Below the pieces are notes generated by a model. It was not told where the DNA came from and did not search any database. It saw nothing but the letters and a program-made list of their open reading frames with translations. DNA of 64,000 bases from Neopestalotiopsis rosae (Eukaryota; Ascomycota; Sordariomycetes; Amphisphaeriales; Sporocadaceae): the NCBI GenBank assembly GCA_023078685.1, contig JALGAS010000012.1, forward strand, positions 868,001 to 932,000, given 5' to 3'. Of this stretch, positions 1 through 10,998 are shown in pieces. The position numbers and the translations under genes were made by a program. The stretch's first letter is position 1, and each line of letters starts with the position of its first letter.

Positions 1-575
1 CCATAAGAAGTAACATAACCAAGGCCATCGAACTTTTCCTTGCTAAACTTCTTGGTCAGGGAGTCCAAAGGCTTCTCCTTGGCGCGCCATTCCAGAGTCT
101 TGGTCAGCTGATCCTTGGCCTTGGCGGCATCGCCATCGTTGGCATTGAGGAACTTTTGAAAGACAATCTGGGACGGGACATGCGTGTCGGGGTCGGCCAG
201 CGTGACGCCCCAGATCTCGGGGTGACCGCTTGTCTTTGCCGTGGCCCACAGTTGCTGCAGTGGAGTCGCAGTAGTCTCTTGAGCCACGGGAGCTTCGGGC
301 TTCTCCTCGGCCGCCTTTTCGGTGGTTGCCGGAGTGGCGGCTGCTGCTGCTACCGGCTCCGCAGCCTTGCCCGATGTTTCTGCTGTAGCGGCCGCCGGCT
401 GAGTGGTCTCTTCTGTCTCTGCCGACTTCTCCGGCTCAGCTACCTTGGTTGTGTCAGAAGGAGCCGTAGTAGGCTCGGTTGACTCAGCTGCTGGGGCGGC
501 CACCTTCTCAGGGGTTTCAATAGTGGGCTCGTCCACTTTCGCAGCGGGTGCGACGGGTGCGGCAGCGTCAGCCAT
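1..575 (-). CDS. sfh5: Sfh5-like phosphatidylinositol transfer protein (5' part; C-terminus off window)
   Basis: The ATG lies at 575 on the minus strand and the frame stays open to the left edge, so only about 191 N-terminal residues are present. The first ~105 residues are a low-complexity Ala/Glu/Pro/Thr tail. After it comes the CRAL-TRIO N-terminal region, with recognisable stretches such as HPEIWGVTL, VFQKFLNANDGDAAKAKDQL and KFDGLGYVT, as in fungal SFH5 proteins. Sec14-like proteins of this family move phosphatidylinositol between membranes (ER and plasma membrane in yeast), and the yeast orthologue also binds haem. The lipid-binding CRAL-TRIO core would lie outside the window. The family call rests on recognised motifs; the long acidic N-terminal extension is common in filamentous fungi. 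Confidence 0.82.
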   Translation of the reverse strand, partial: MADAAAPVAPAAKVDEPTIETPEKVAAPAAESTEPTTAPSDTTKVAEPEKSAETEETTQPAAATAETSGKAAEPVAAAAATPATTEKAAEEKPEAPVAQETTATPLQQLWATAKTSGHPEIWGVTLADPDTHVPSQIVFQKFLNANDGDAAKAKDQLTKTLEWRAKEKPLDSLTKKFSKEKFDGLGYVTSY

Positions 576-1052
576 GATGTCTATTTGTGGCAAATAAAGT
601 GAGATGTGTCTCTGTCACAGAACTGTCTGCACAAAAATGCGAGCAGTTGAAATTGAATGATTGGGGTTGTTTGCTTCTCGTCGCTGCAGTAACTTGGAGA
701 TCTGATAAGATATGAAACTCGGGGATCGGAAGGCGACAACCCCCGAGGCCCCACCCTGCCTACATTACCTACCTACATTAGTTGATCATATTGATGCCAC
801 TTTCTGGCGCTCGATTGGTAGCGCTGAGTGCTCTGGGCTTTCACTAGCCTTTGTATTGAGTGATTAGCCTCTTGTTGCCTGTAATTGCACGCCAAGCAAA
901 GGGGGACTCATTGTGCCAACGCTGATGCTTCGCCCGAAGCTCTGTTTTTCTCCTTCAGGTACAGATTTGTTGGCTTAAAAGAGATAGAGGTACATCAAAA
1001 GTGGCTGTTCAAAACTAATTCTACATTAAAACTACACAAAATTGTAGGGCCA
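576..1052. other. Intergenic, Sfh5 upstream / receptor 3' flank
   Basis: No coding signal. It holds the promoter side of the Sfh5-like gene and the 3' flank of the receptor gene. A small imperfect repeat of cctacatta lies near 757-780. Confidence 0.6.
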
Positions 1053-2487
1053 TTACACTACGCTGAAACTATCCTTTGATCTAGACTCGACGCTGATTGT
1101 CGTTGATCGTAAAATGCTCTTCTGCCTGGAGACAGAATTTGTCCTTTGAGACTGCGTCAAGTTTTTCTCGTCATCTAGACGTTCCCAGTTTCCAGCTTCC
1201 GTCAATTTCTTACCGTGCATATGAGTACTTTGTGGGGCCAGTCGAACGAGCTGAGTGTCTCTTGTGTGATTATAGTTGAGATCGGATTGTCCTGTACGAG
1301 AACGGAACGAAGAGTTAAAGACGTTCTTGATAAGCCGGCGTAAAGGTGGCAGTGAGCAAGCGACAATACCCAGGCCTACTTCAAGTTCGGATGTTATGAC
1401 AATAACGCCAGTATGGTCTGTCACTTGATGTTAGTGTTTGAAGAGAAGCATCACTAAGTGGCCACCTACATAGGTAATCGTCTGGGTATTTTGTCTTGTC
1501 CCAGTACTTGTAGAACAACATGCGAGCGAGTGCGGAAATGCTGGCCAGGATTCCGAGGCCCAATATACAAATGAGAGCAATCTTTCTTTTGCGTGGCATT
1601 TGCAATTGAGATATAATGAATAATGGTATTAATGCACTCGCCCAGCTAAAGAAGATTATGTTAGAATCACCGCGACGTTCGATATTCAAGGAATAGTAGG
1701 TAAAAGAAGACTTACTCGCTAATCATTTGAAAGGTAGAACCAACCAAACTGACGACTTCCAGACTACCCAACCCTTTGGATCCGAAAGTGCAGACACCGC
1801 TGTGATGGTCATATCAGCATCATGTTCAACTTCAATGCGACACTGGATTACTAAAAGGTCTGGGTTCCAATAGACAGCAAACGGCCGACAATTTGTAAGG
1901 ACAAAGACTCCAGCTACTCCCGCGGCCACGCCCATCAACACGGCGTTTCCTATAGCCAACCATCGATAGAGCGACTGCTTCTCGCACAGTCGGAGGACTG
2001 TCAACGTGATGGAGACTTTCGTTGTCGAAGAAGCGGCAAAGTATAAGATTTCGTAATACATGAAGTATTCAATGGATCGAATCTCGAGAAGGTTGTGTTT
2101 GTTTTCGCCGAATGCCTCGAGAGAAGAATCTGATGCCCCCAAACCATAATATGTCGATACGACGCCAATGACATTAGATGGGACAAAGGCCAGCTAGGAT
2201 ATGTGTCAGTCGTGTTGTGAAGAGACAATTCTCTTCGCGACGCTGGTAAGAACGTTGCTCAAGGTCAAATCACTTTCAAAGCCAACAACGGCGGTAATAT
2301 CATCCCAACCCCATCTTTGCTCTCCAAAGAAGCGAACCCATGCGCGAAGGCAAATCACCACCAGCGCGAGAGCAGTAAAGAAGTATATGAGTCCATTAAT
2401 CACTGGCCCGAGATCTAAAGGCTCGATTGAAGATGTGGCATAAGCTGCTGCCTGCAGCCGCTCTCCTTCTGCCAAAGTTGAAGACAT
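1053..2487 (-). CDS. PTH11-like (rhodopsin-fold) integral membrane protein
   Basis: Multi-exon gene starting at ATG 2487 and stopping at 1053. Clear joins are a donor GTAAGT at 1715 to an acceptor before 1645 (giving MISDWASALIPLF) and a donor GTAGGT at 1469 to an acceptor before 1417 (giving YHTGVIVITSELEVGLGIVA). A 47-nt intron at 1749-1795 fits the frame. The first intron ends before 2193; its donor (about 2250-2290) is unresolved. The order of hydrophobic segments and signatures (LRAWVRFF, WDDITAV, YYGLG, the SDW..ALIP segment, LQMPRKRKIAL, ACSLPPLRRL) matches the seven-TM PTH11-type family of Pezizomycotina, which lacks a CFEM domain here. PTH11 itself acts upstream of cAMP signalling during host-surface sensing, but most family members have no known ligand. 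The C-terminal tail is Ser/Thr-rich and probably cytosolic. Confidence 0.72.
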
Positions 2488-4038
2488 CTCGACGTCGCCT
2501 TGCAATCAACATGAGGTTCAGGAGCGAGAGACCAAGTTTACGTGGGGAACGGAGTCACTAAGCTATATTAAAACTCGCTGTTCACGTCGAGTCTAGTCCA
2601 GGGACTGATCAACAAATTTGTCACACCACTCGTCTGAATTTCGACTAGTATTACAGACCTGCAGGATCAATGCCCTTGGGTCGTATCTGTATTTCATAAT
2701 AGGTATGAACGTACTGGGGGTTCGAGGCCATCAGTTTTGTTCATCCGTGGAGGTCTCACCGTTGAAAAGTAATGTATGTGACTGGGTCGGTTATATTCTG
2801 GAGAATCTTGCCTTCAAGTGCAAGCCGGGTGTCTAGGTTCCTGTTCCGGGGCAAGATGGAGCCGCGGGACTGTTAATCATGGCTTCCGAACTAAATTCAT
2901 GATGCTGTAGGGGTTTACTGGTTCGAAGGATCATATCCCAGGCATGCCTGACTCGGCCTACCTGACTCGAGATTATCTCCATGTCTTCGGCTGTCGGGTA
3001 TCAGGTTTCGCGATCGCCATGGCGCAAGGGCACCAATGAGACTGGGTCTGACTGCACCTCCTCTTCGCCTCCAAGATATGACCACAAGGCATTCAAAATA
3101 CAATGAATTGGCTTTGGAAGATATTCAGGTCATAGTGATTATGATATCAGCAACATATCATGCCCCTATGGAAACTATTCTGAGATGATTGTAAAGAAAA
3201 CTTAAGATCGGACAATATACCCTTGTACGCAGTATACAGATTAGATCGTGAGTTGCCCCACGCAGTGAGCCAGCCGAGCCTCTCCAACGGGATTGAACCC
3301 ACAAGATGAATTCAATTGTCTTTTAGTTTTCACATGGAATCCTCAAAATTTCCATTCAAAGCTGCGCTGAAGTGAATTACTCTTTTCAGTATAAGAAAGT
3401 GAAGATCCGAGGATTCATAAGTGGGGTTTTATACCGATCATACGTTGAAATCCTAGGAAATTCACTTTCTAGACTCTGCCAGTAGTAGCCACATCACGAG
3501 CCGTACCGGCGCCAAGATAACCAGTCAACGGCTATGCCCAGTGTATGCAACAGAAAAGGGGTCGCGATCCAAGCCCTCGGGCCTTGGGACAGTAGACATA
3601 CTCCACGCGGGGAACTTGTTATGACATTGGACAATTTTCAATAAACCTTAAGCTCCTCCGTGGACCATCGTTTCATTCGTTACCTATTCCTACGCGAGCT
3701 GCAAGTGTGCGGCGCAGCGACATGGTCATACGTTACCAAGTTACCAGTCCGTGGATCCCAAAACGCTAGTCCACCAGCATGCTTGAATGCCACATTGCGA
3801 CCCTGCCAAGCCCGCAGCGTTGGTCGTTCCCCGATAATGTGTTTCCATAGTTCCTACCGATAAGGCATGTTGTCTGCACATAGGAATTATTCTCATTGTT
3901 CCGCGATACCTCCTCTACAAACCGCCTGCACCTCTGTCCATCCCGCCCAGCTTCTTGTCATTGTCGGGCCTTCGATCAAATCATAACTTCATAACTTCAT
4001 CGCTGCTGACCAACAACGAGAAGCACAAGGAGGACAGC
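2488..4038. other. Divergent spacer between receptor and acyltransferase
   Basis: About 1.55 kb without a supportable gene. Short open frames here resemble no family I recognise. It serves as upstream region for both flanking genes. Confidence 0.55.
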
Positions 4039-5565
4039 ATGTCGGGCTGGTTTGGAAAGGCAGCACCCGAACGGGTGCCGACTGATACGGTCGTGCCTAT
4101 GCGGTACTGGGATGACAGCGTGGTTTTGAAGTCCTTGGTCGTCTTTTCACTGTCGAGGTTTGATGTAGCGCTAGATGCCAACAGGCTTCACGAAAGCTTG
4201 GAGAAACTTTTATCAATGGAAGGATGGCGCAAGCTCGGTGCCCGCCTCAGGAAAAATGCAAGTCAACACGTCTATTCTGAGAGACCCAAAGAACTCTGGA
4301 ATTAACTGGTGACACAGGCTTCAGGTGAAATTGAGTACCATTTACCTGCAGAGTTCACAGCAGAGAGGCCAGCCGTTACCTTTTCACACGTTCGATATGA
4401 TACATCTATTGCTGCTCATCCCCTAGCATCCCAGCTTCCACGTGCACAAGGCGACAAACCAACAATTACCGGCGACCCCGAGCTGTTTACGAGCCTTGCA
4501 CGACCCGAGGGTACGCCTACCAGCATAGATGACTGGCTGACGCAAGATCGTGGTCAGCTCGGTCTCCACGTGGTTTCCTTTACGGATGCGACGTTGGTGG
4601 TACTCTACTATAATCACACCTCCTTTGATCTCATGGGCTGGGGCGCTCTGATGACGGCTTGGACGCACGTACTCCACGGGCGCGAGCATATGGTAGCCAA
4701 CCCATTTGGCTGTGATCCCGGATCAGCCGACTTTGATCCGTTCAAAGATCTAGGCATGAACCCTACAGAGCCTCACGTACTGGCTGATAGACACATGAAG
4801 ATGGGTAGCCTAATTGGCTATGGTGCTCGCAATGTGCTTGATATTGCTTTCAAGGCCAAGGAAAATCGTATCGTGTGCATACCGGGTGCGTTTATTGACA
4901 AGCTAAGAGCGCAGTCAATGGCAGAAGTCAGCGCGGTGGCAGGACCAGGAGAAACCCCCTTCCTATCGGAAGCCGACGTCTTGGCTGCTTGGTGGGCACG
5001 GCTTGCCGCTTCAACGAGTCAAAGCCCAGATTCGGAGCGTACAATTAGCATCCAATACGCAGCCAGTGCCCGCAAAGCGCTGGGGGTGTCGACAGACCCT
5101 TCCCGGGATCCCTACATTAGCAACTTGTTTTCGATCTTGTACACGCTCATGTCGGCCCGAGACATGATCAACGCACCGGTCAGCCACACTGCCAAGGAGA
5201 TCCGCCGGTCCATTGTAGAGCAGGGCACGCGACAACAGGTCGAAGCATACTATGCGCTCCAGCGTCAAGGCCCGGGTAATGTGCTGCCGTTCATGGGAGA
5301 TGCTGGCATGCACTCCATGACGATATCCAACTGGGGCAAAGCCAACCTGTATGGACACGATTTTAGTCCGGCTGCATTGTCTGCCCAAGATCGTGGAATC
5401 GCGCAATATCCGAGCTATATACAAACGACACAGTTACCCTTCAACTTTCCCGAGGGTTTCTGTATCATTGGACAAGACAACCAAAAGAATTACTGGCTTT
5501 ATGGATTCCGAATGGCTGGTCTCTGGGCCAAGGTCGAAAAAGCACTTTCAGACTTGGACGTCTAG
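4039..5565 (+). CDS. BAHD-like acyltransferase (transferase family PF02458 type)
   Basis: Two exons: 4039-4261 and 4325-5565, 487 residues, total length divisible by three. The chosen start is the ATG in front of SGWFGKAAPERV; the open frame extends upstream without another ATG. The catalytic HxxxD motif appears as HTSFD at about residues 172-176, and SNWGK near the C-terminus takes the place of the DFGWG motif. The protein resembles the fungal group often mislabelled LysR-family regulatory protein, which belongs to the plant BAHD / trichothecene acetyltransferase fold. It would move an acyl group from CoA to an alcohol or amine of a small molecule in the cytosol; the substrate is unknown. 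The intron donor is GTCAAC, weaker than usual, so the exact join is less certain than the rest. Confidence 0.75.
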
Positions 5566-5792
5566 AATTAGAGTATTAGGCTCAGGTCGTACTCCCAATA
5601 CATATTATGTACATTCGATAAAGCTGGACAATCTGCTTACATGCAACAATTTTTGTATATAGCCACATAATGATTTACTTCCGTGTCTGTGCGAAAACTT
5701 GATAAAAAGATGAGGAATCGCTTCTAGTTGTTAGCATGTACTGATAAGAAGAAAGTTTCATTGTCTGTTGATACGCAGTGGGGCTGAATGAC

Positions 5793-7063
5793 CTATGCCG
5801 ACCAAGCCTTCTTGAGCAGCTCCTCGGCTCTCACAAACTTCACATCCGACAACAGCTGGTTCCACTCATCCGAAATACCCCAACAGCCACGCTCCATGGA
5901 CTGGAGAAGTCCGATCGTGGCCATTCGCGACCAGGCTTCCACCTGCTCCTCTGGCAGGGCAGGCGAGCTGATTCGTGAAAAGTTGTCCGTCTTCAGTACG
6001 CCGGCCTGCGGGTCCTCTGTCTCGAGGACATCAACTTGGAATTTCTTGCCTGCAGAAATGTTGTCAGAAAACAAAGTCATGGACATTTATCATGGTTTGG
6101 GTTACATGACATGCCTTGAACAGACTCTCCGATGCGAACCAAATCGGCTACGGATAGCTGGTTTCCTCGAATCCCTCCAATGGTTGGCCATTCACCCTCA
6201 AAATCGACTGCTCGGACCACAACTTTGGCAATATCCTCAATGGCAGTGTAAGCCATGCGGTGATCAAGGGTCCATTGGGTTGTAATGGCGGTGCCATTAT
6301 CAAAGTTGACCAGAGTCGGAAAGGTAGAGGTTTGCTCCGATGCCTCGTGCGGGTAACTGAGATAATCCAGGAACCAACCCGGCTGGAAGAGGCAGTATTC
6401 CAAGACCTGCTTTACTGTTTCAATATTGCTATTTTCTCACCAGCACGTATTGTCTCTGTGCACAACTCGTCTCTGACACTCACCTTGTTCTTCTCGTTGA
6501 TCTGTCTCAGGTACTCTCGAATCTCAATCTTTCCAGCATACCAAGGTATCACGTCCAACGACGGAGCCAGGTTCATTCCTCTAGAACCAGCATTAGGGGA
6601 CTACATCTGCCATTTCAGGTGTGCACTCACGCGGACCACTCAGACGGCGCATAGCGTTTGACACCTGCCTCAACTGCAGCATCAATAAGCCGCTTTTGCG
6701 CTTCGCCGTTCTTGTCCAAATGTGCCGGGAAGAAGCAGAAAAGTATATGGATTTTGGTCAACAATCTGACCAGTTCCAATTTGTCCTCAAATAAAGTCTT
6801 GACCCATTCGACGCCAGGAAGCGAGGGAACTGATTCAGGGTCCTGCAAAGTTGTCAGCCTTTGCCTCTCATGGCACTGATCAGCTTGGTCGAGTATGTAA
6901 GTACCTTTCGAAAAAGTGCCACTATTTCGTGCTTCTCAGCAGCTACTAAATGATTGATTATTTCCCGAGCAAGTTCTGAGTGGAAAGTTAGTCCAAGTGT
7001 ATACATCTTGGCCCTTATCATGAGCGTACGGCTGTTTGCTCCAGCAATCGCAATCTTGACTAT
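5793..7063 (-). CDS. NmrA-like / isoflavone-reductase-like NAD(P)-binding protein, start codon apparently lost
   Basis: Six exons on the minus strand: 7063-7030, 6975-6905, 6842-6631, 6580-6484, 6406-6115, 6049-5793. They sum to 963 nt, exactly in frame for 320 residues. The N-terminus reads VKIAIAGANSQLAREI, the glycine-rich NAD(P)-binding motif of the NmrA/isoflavone reductase family. Later come KRYAPSEW and YCLFQPGWFLDYL, typical of the fungal group. At 7061-7063, where ATG is expected in the context ACC-ATG-GTC-AAG, the codon is ATA, and no in-frame ATG precedes it before a stop. The intron after 6115 starts with GC instead of GT (GCATGT..CAG). Homologues reduce aromatic or alkaloid-type substrates or act as redox sensors. 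With this start the gene may be non-functional, use a non-AUG start, or have an unseen upstream exon. Confidence 0.66.
6108..6114 (-). other. GC-AG type splice donor
   Basis: The exon ends in CAAG and the intron begins GCATGTC. It joins to the acceptor at 6050 to keep the frame QGKKFQV. GC donors are a minor but functional class in fungi. Confidence 0.6.
7061..7063 (-). other. ATA in place of the expected start codon
   Basis: On the minus strand the bases are ACC ATA GTC AAG in front of the Rossmann strand. One G-to-A change on the coding strand (CAT to TAT on the plus strand) would create this from a normal start. Confidence 0.55.
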
Positions 7064-7597
7064 GGTTCCAAGTTCTACTCAAAGTAACGGTATAAAATAA
7101 AGTTTTGCAATGGAAATTGTAGTTTCGATGTCTAGGCCCTCTCTGCATATTTATCTCCACGTCCGAACTCAACATTTTATATAAATCTCCATGTTTCATG
7201 GCATGATTTATGGTCTTTATTCCGAGTGATTTGGTAAACCTCCCTTTGCAAGCAGCGCATCAAATAAGACCTTGTACATCACTGCCTATTTCTAATATCA
7301 TTGGCCTTGATCCTGGCTAAAGAAAACTTTGTTTGTTTGTATAATAAGCATAGATTGCGGAATAATTGGAATCGCCAGTTTTGCGAAAGGCGGCACGGCT
7401 CAAGTCCACCCGCTTAATTTGGCCCGGCTACGTTGTCGGGCGGAAGGTTACGCGTCGAGCCACCCAAAGACTATATTAACTTGCTTTTTCCCGTCACAAA
7501 ATGTAATGCGGAGGATGATATTAGATTTGGTCAATGACTTTATTCATGCGTCTGTCGTCTACGTGTGTTCATGGAATTGCCACCTTTGCGCACTCCA
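7064..7597. other. Intergenic, NmrA-like upstream / amidase 3' flank
   Basis: No gene seen. It contains the TATA-like element listed separately. Confidence 0.55.
7174..7185 (-). promoter_or_regulatory. Possible TATA box of the NmrA-like gene
   Basis: The minus strand reads ATTTATATAAAA, about 110-120 bp before the position where translation should start. Position and composition fit a TATA element; there is no other support. Confidence 0.3.
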
Positions 7598-9466
7598 TCA
7601 ATCTTGGCTATCAACCATCCGCTCTTGTATAGCGGGAGCCTGATTCGGGGTCGGCAGTGGTCCCGTCGTAGGGACGGCAATCGTGCCCCAAGCTTCTTGT
7701 TGATTTACCCAAGCATCGTCCATCTCCTGGAGCTGTTGGCCAAAAGCCTCCACTCCATAGTCTGAAGTCGAGTTGCCAACAAACGAGAGCCAGGAAGCGC
7801 CAGTGCAAGTATTGTTGTCGCCTGTGGCCTCCACAATCGTGTCGTTCCAATAGTACATGCTTGTGACGTTTTGTCGAACCGTAAGACTCTCTGGTCCAGC
7901 GATCAGGCCAGACATGAGTGGCAAGAGTGCGACGCCATCAGTGATCAAACTCCTATCGGCCAAGCAGTAGACGGACCCAGGGCTAGTAACAGGATTGCTA
8001 TCTGCCAAGTCATAGGAGCTGAACAGTTCGAGGGGGTATTTGAAAGTTGAGACTTCATCAGATGTGGAGCCAGAGTAAGTTCCTGAGGTGACCATACTCG
8101 TCGACTGGTTGAGGGCCGCATTCGTCAACTTTTGGATACTATTGAAAGACAAGTGCTGATTCCAGGAGACAGTCTTATTGCCATCTGCCGTCTCAATGGT
8201 TGAGCTGATTGAGAGTGTTCGCTCTACGCCAAGGGAAAACCAGAGAGACGAATTCGTGACGGTGCCGCTGGAGGATGTTGTTTGCGTCAAATCAGGAAGA
8301 TCCTTGAACAAGGGTGTGCCAGTAGTCGCAGTGATCTCGCCTGCCTGGGTCTGATTGACGGTCTCATCGAGCCAGACAAAGAGGGAACCAGAGACATACC
8401 AATTGGACCCAATTGCTCCAATCTTGTCCTCAGCACTGCTGTCGAAACCGACGACCTGTAACTTGAACTCGTGCTGTTCACCATCACATAGCAGGGACAG
8501 CCAAGGAGTCACGTCGATTTCAAAGGTTGGCAGGTCGTACGTGTCAATGCCAACAATGGGTCTCCAGGCGCCAGGATCGACACCGCCGCTGAAAAGAATG
8601 GGGAATGGCCACTCCACGCCAGCCAGCTGACCATCAATCAAGAGCTGTACCTCACGAAAAGGGCCGTAGCCAGCAAGCTCTCCTAGTGGGCCTGGGAAGG
8701 TGTTGGTGTACTCGCTTGGCACGTTGGCAAACCAAAACTCCTCGGCACCGTTGCCGGTGGCAATGATGGAAACGACGGCTTGCTTGATGTTGCGAGCCAG
8801 CGTCAGGTTGACGCTACCGCTGTCGGCCGGAAGAGAAAACTCGGATGTCGTGTTTTGATCAGAAGCCAACTTGGAGATTGGGTGAATCTCGTCAGCAGGT
8901 GCGAAATTAGGAGTGTAGACGTCATCAAAGTAGAGTGCCTCTATCGTCACTTCATAAGAGCCCGTGTAGAGACCATCCTGGAGGACATTGTCTAGACTGA
9001 GGAACACCTTTTGATCTTGGGTGAACAAGGTGTGGAACACCGACACATCCTTCTGATAGGTCCACTGGATACCGGACTGAAGGGGCATGGCGGTGCTGGT
9101 GCGCCATACCTCGGTATCGCCCAGGAATAGCAAAGCGAGTCGATCATACTGACGACCCTGGGACGTGACAGTGAGGTTCAGGATGGTGGTCGTGAAGTTG
9201 CAGCCAGCAGGTGGGGCATAGGTGCCAACATAGGGGCTGCCATAGCTGTTGGCAAAGGTGTACTGCACAATTGTTTGTCGACAGACCGGATCATCCAGGG
9301 ACTTGCGGGGAGGGAAATAAGGTTGTACAACTTGAAGGTACGCGGGTGTCGCATCCTGAGCGTTTGCGTCGGATGAGTCCTGGCGGCCAACACTCTTGCT
9401 GCTGTCGACAACATCCAGGGCCTGCACCCAGGCAAGGAGGAGCGATAAGAAGACGAGAAGCTTCAT
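7598..9466 (-). CDS. Secreted peptide N-glycanase A-like amidase (PNGase A family)
   Basis: Single exon of 622 residues. The ATG at 9466 is preferred to the upstream open frame because it begins a clean signal peptide (MKLLVFLSLLLAWVQAL). The mature part contains PYFPPRKSLDDPVCRQTIVQ, YAPPAGCNFTTTILNLTVTSQGRQYDRLALLFLGDTEVWRTST and later GGVDPGAWRPIVGIDTYDLPTFEIDVTPWL, which are hallmarks of the peptide-N4-(N-acetyl-beta-glucosaminyl)asparagine amidase A family. Plant and fungal members release N-glycans from glycopeptides in acidic extracellular or vacuolar compartments. Many NxS/T sequons indicate passage through the secretory pathway. It lies on the same strand as the Mrl1-like gene upstream, but with 1.5 kb between them there is no sign of co-transcription. 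Confidence 0.85.
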   Translation of the reverse strand: MKLLVFLSLLLAWVQALDVVDSSKSVGRQDSSDANAQDATPAYLQVVQPYFPPRKSLDDPVCRQTIVQYTFANSYGSPYVGTYAPPAGCNFTTTILNLTVTSQGRQYDRLALLFLGDTEVWRTSTAMPLQSGIQWTYQKDVSVFHTLFTQDQKVFLSLDNVLQDGLYTGSYEVTIEALYFDDVYTPNFAPADEIHPISKLASDQNTTSEFSLPADSGSVNLTLARNIKQAVVSIIATGNGAEEFWFANVPSEYTNTFPGPLGELAGYGPFREVQLLIDGQLAGVEWPFPILFSGGVDPGAWRPIVGIDTYDLPTFEIDVTPWLSLLCDGEQHEFKLQVVGFDSSAEDKIGAIGSNWYVSGSLFVWLDETVNQTQAGEITATTGTPLFKDLPDLTQTTSSSGTVTNSSLWFSLGVERTLSISSTIETADGNKTVSWNQHLSFNSIQKLTNAALNQSTSMVTSGTYSGSTSDEVSTFKYPLELFSSYDLADSNPVTSPGSVYCLADRSLITDGVALLPLMSGLIAGPESLTVRQNVTSMYYWNDTIVEATGDNNTCTGASWLSFVGNSTSDYGVEAFGQQLQEMDDAWVNQQEAWGTIAVPTTGPLPTPNQAPAIQERMVDSQD

Positions 9467-10998
9467 CTTCAAATGCACAAATGTCGAGTGAAGATCGAGA
9501 GCGATGCGCAAGGGTACGTCGCGGGCAAGGGCGACTGATATCTGAACCAAGGCGTTCTTGCCGTGTCAGTGGTTTCCTAGCATCAACGTTGTGATCAGCG
9601 ACAACCACCCAACTCTCCCTTTCGGCGACGGTGGGTGTGTGCGGTGGACCGCCAGCGTTTGACAAGATGATGAATGAGAGATGACGGAAAGTCAGGAACA
9701 AGATGCTGGGACAGGGGTCAAGTCCCGATAGTCGTCGTACTGGACTAGCTTGTGATAGGAAGGTGTTCCGATGTGGGTAGAACAGGCCTGGATTATTCCC
9801 ATTGGCCGCTGGGAATTTATATAATACAATGGCCAGTAAACAGTTTGTGTGGCCTGTGCGCGATTGTTCCTTTTATTGAAACGAAGATATCGGAACATTG
9901 ACGCAAGGTTTGTGGACATGAAGTCACAAGAGGAAAAGTCATCCAACGAGGTGCACAGCGGGATGAACAACGCCAGCACTTAGGCATCCTCGCACCCAAC
10001 TTGAAACAAAACGTGCCATTAATGACCGTCGTTCTTCTGGCGATACAAACCGCAGGACGTTCAGTCAGGATGAAACAATCAATTATTTCTTATGAATTTT
10101 GATGTTTTTCGAGGTGTATGCGCGAGGCTGTGCCAGTCAGTAAAAGATCAGTGGCAGTCTTCAAACTGCAGGGTGGTCTCACAACCCTCTAATCTATTTG
10201 TAGCAATTGAAGGATGAAGTCTAATCAATTAAATCGTATACTCAAGGTAGTTCATCCTTTAAATGCCTTTTCAAAGGTTTTATCTGCAATATTCTTGCGA
10301 GTGTGGCCCTCGAGCTACACCGCATATAATAAAGTCACTCGCAGAGACTTTTTAAAAAAAGAAATGGTATGAAATGTGAGATTAAGACGGAACCAGCTTC
10401 CATTGCTTATTCTGATGAACCATAGTGAAATATTTCGTCAGCAGAAAGTATCGTTGAATCGGTGATGATATAAGAGTCAATAATATCGAGTCCGCCTTAA
10501 ATGACCTATCTACCATCTGAACTATTTAGGTCATACCGAATGATCATAATGAGCTCAAATGCGAAGCTTGGCTAGGTACCTAGGTACACATCAGGGTACT
10601 TGCAGTAGGTGATGCTCGGCGATAATGTGTTGATATGCTTGTATTTGCATTTTTGGATCCAGATAATGCAGATATTCGCTTTCAGTGAGAATTGCAGGCC
10701 TACAGACGAGCTAGAACACAGTATTCTGGTATATATAAAACACCAAATTCACTTGCATGATGATCAATAATGTACGAAGACACGTGGTGAACAGCAGTTT
10801 ACACGCTGCCAAAATCGATAAGTAGCAAGATAGTCAACACCCTCATCCTTTGTTATAACATCTTGTAGGATGGCATTGTATATAAAAGCACCGACCTGCC
10901 CGTCTGCATTACTCCTCAAACGCCAATACTCAAATGTAATCCCATGTAAAACACGATGCAAATGCTCTACCACAAGGCGATGATGACAATGACAGCAA
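9467..10998. other. Intergenic, amidase promoter and Mrl1 3' flank
   Basis: No gene. The stretch 10020-10760 is AT-rich. A perfect 12-bp palindrome, CTAGGTACCTAG, lies at 10572-10583. Confidence 0.6.

Noticed and set aside
1..600. Plus-strand open frames opposite the Sfh5-like gene
   Set aside because: They are the opposite-strand shadow of the Ala/Glu-rich minus-strand frame.
3275..3312. tRNA-like T-arm on the minus strand (GGGTTCAATCCC)
   Set aside because: The stem pairs poorly and no matching acceptor or anticodon arm can be folded around it.
10570..10590. Palindrome CTAGGTACCTAG as an operator
   Set aside because: Single copy, and this palindrome occurs commonly in fungal spacers; listed only as intergenic content.
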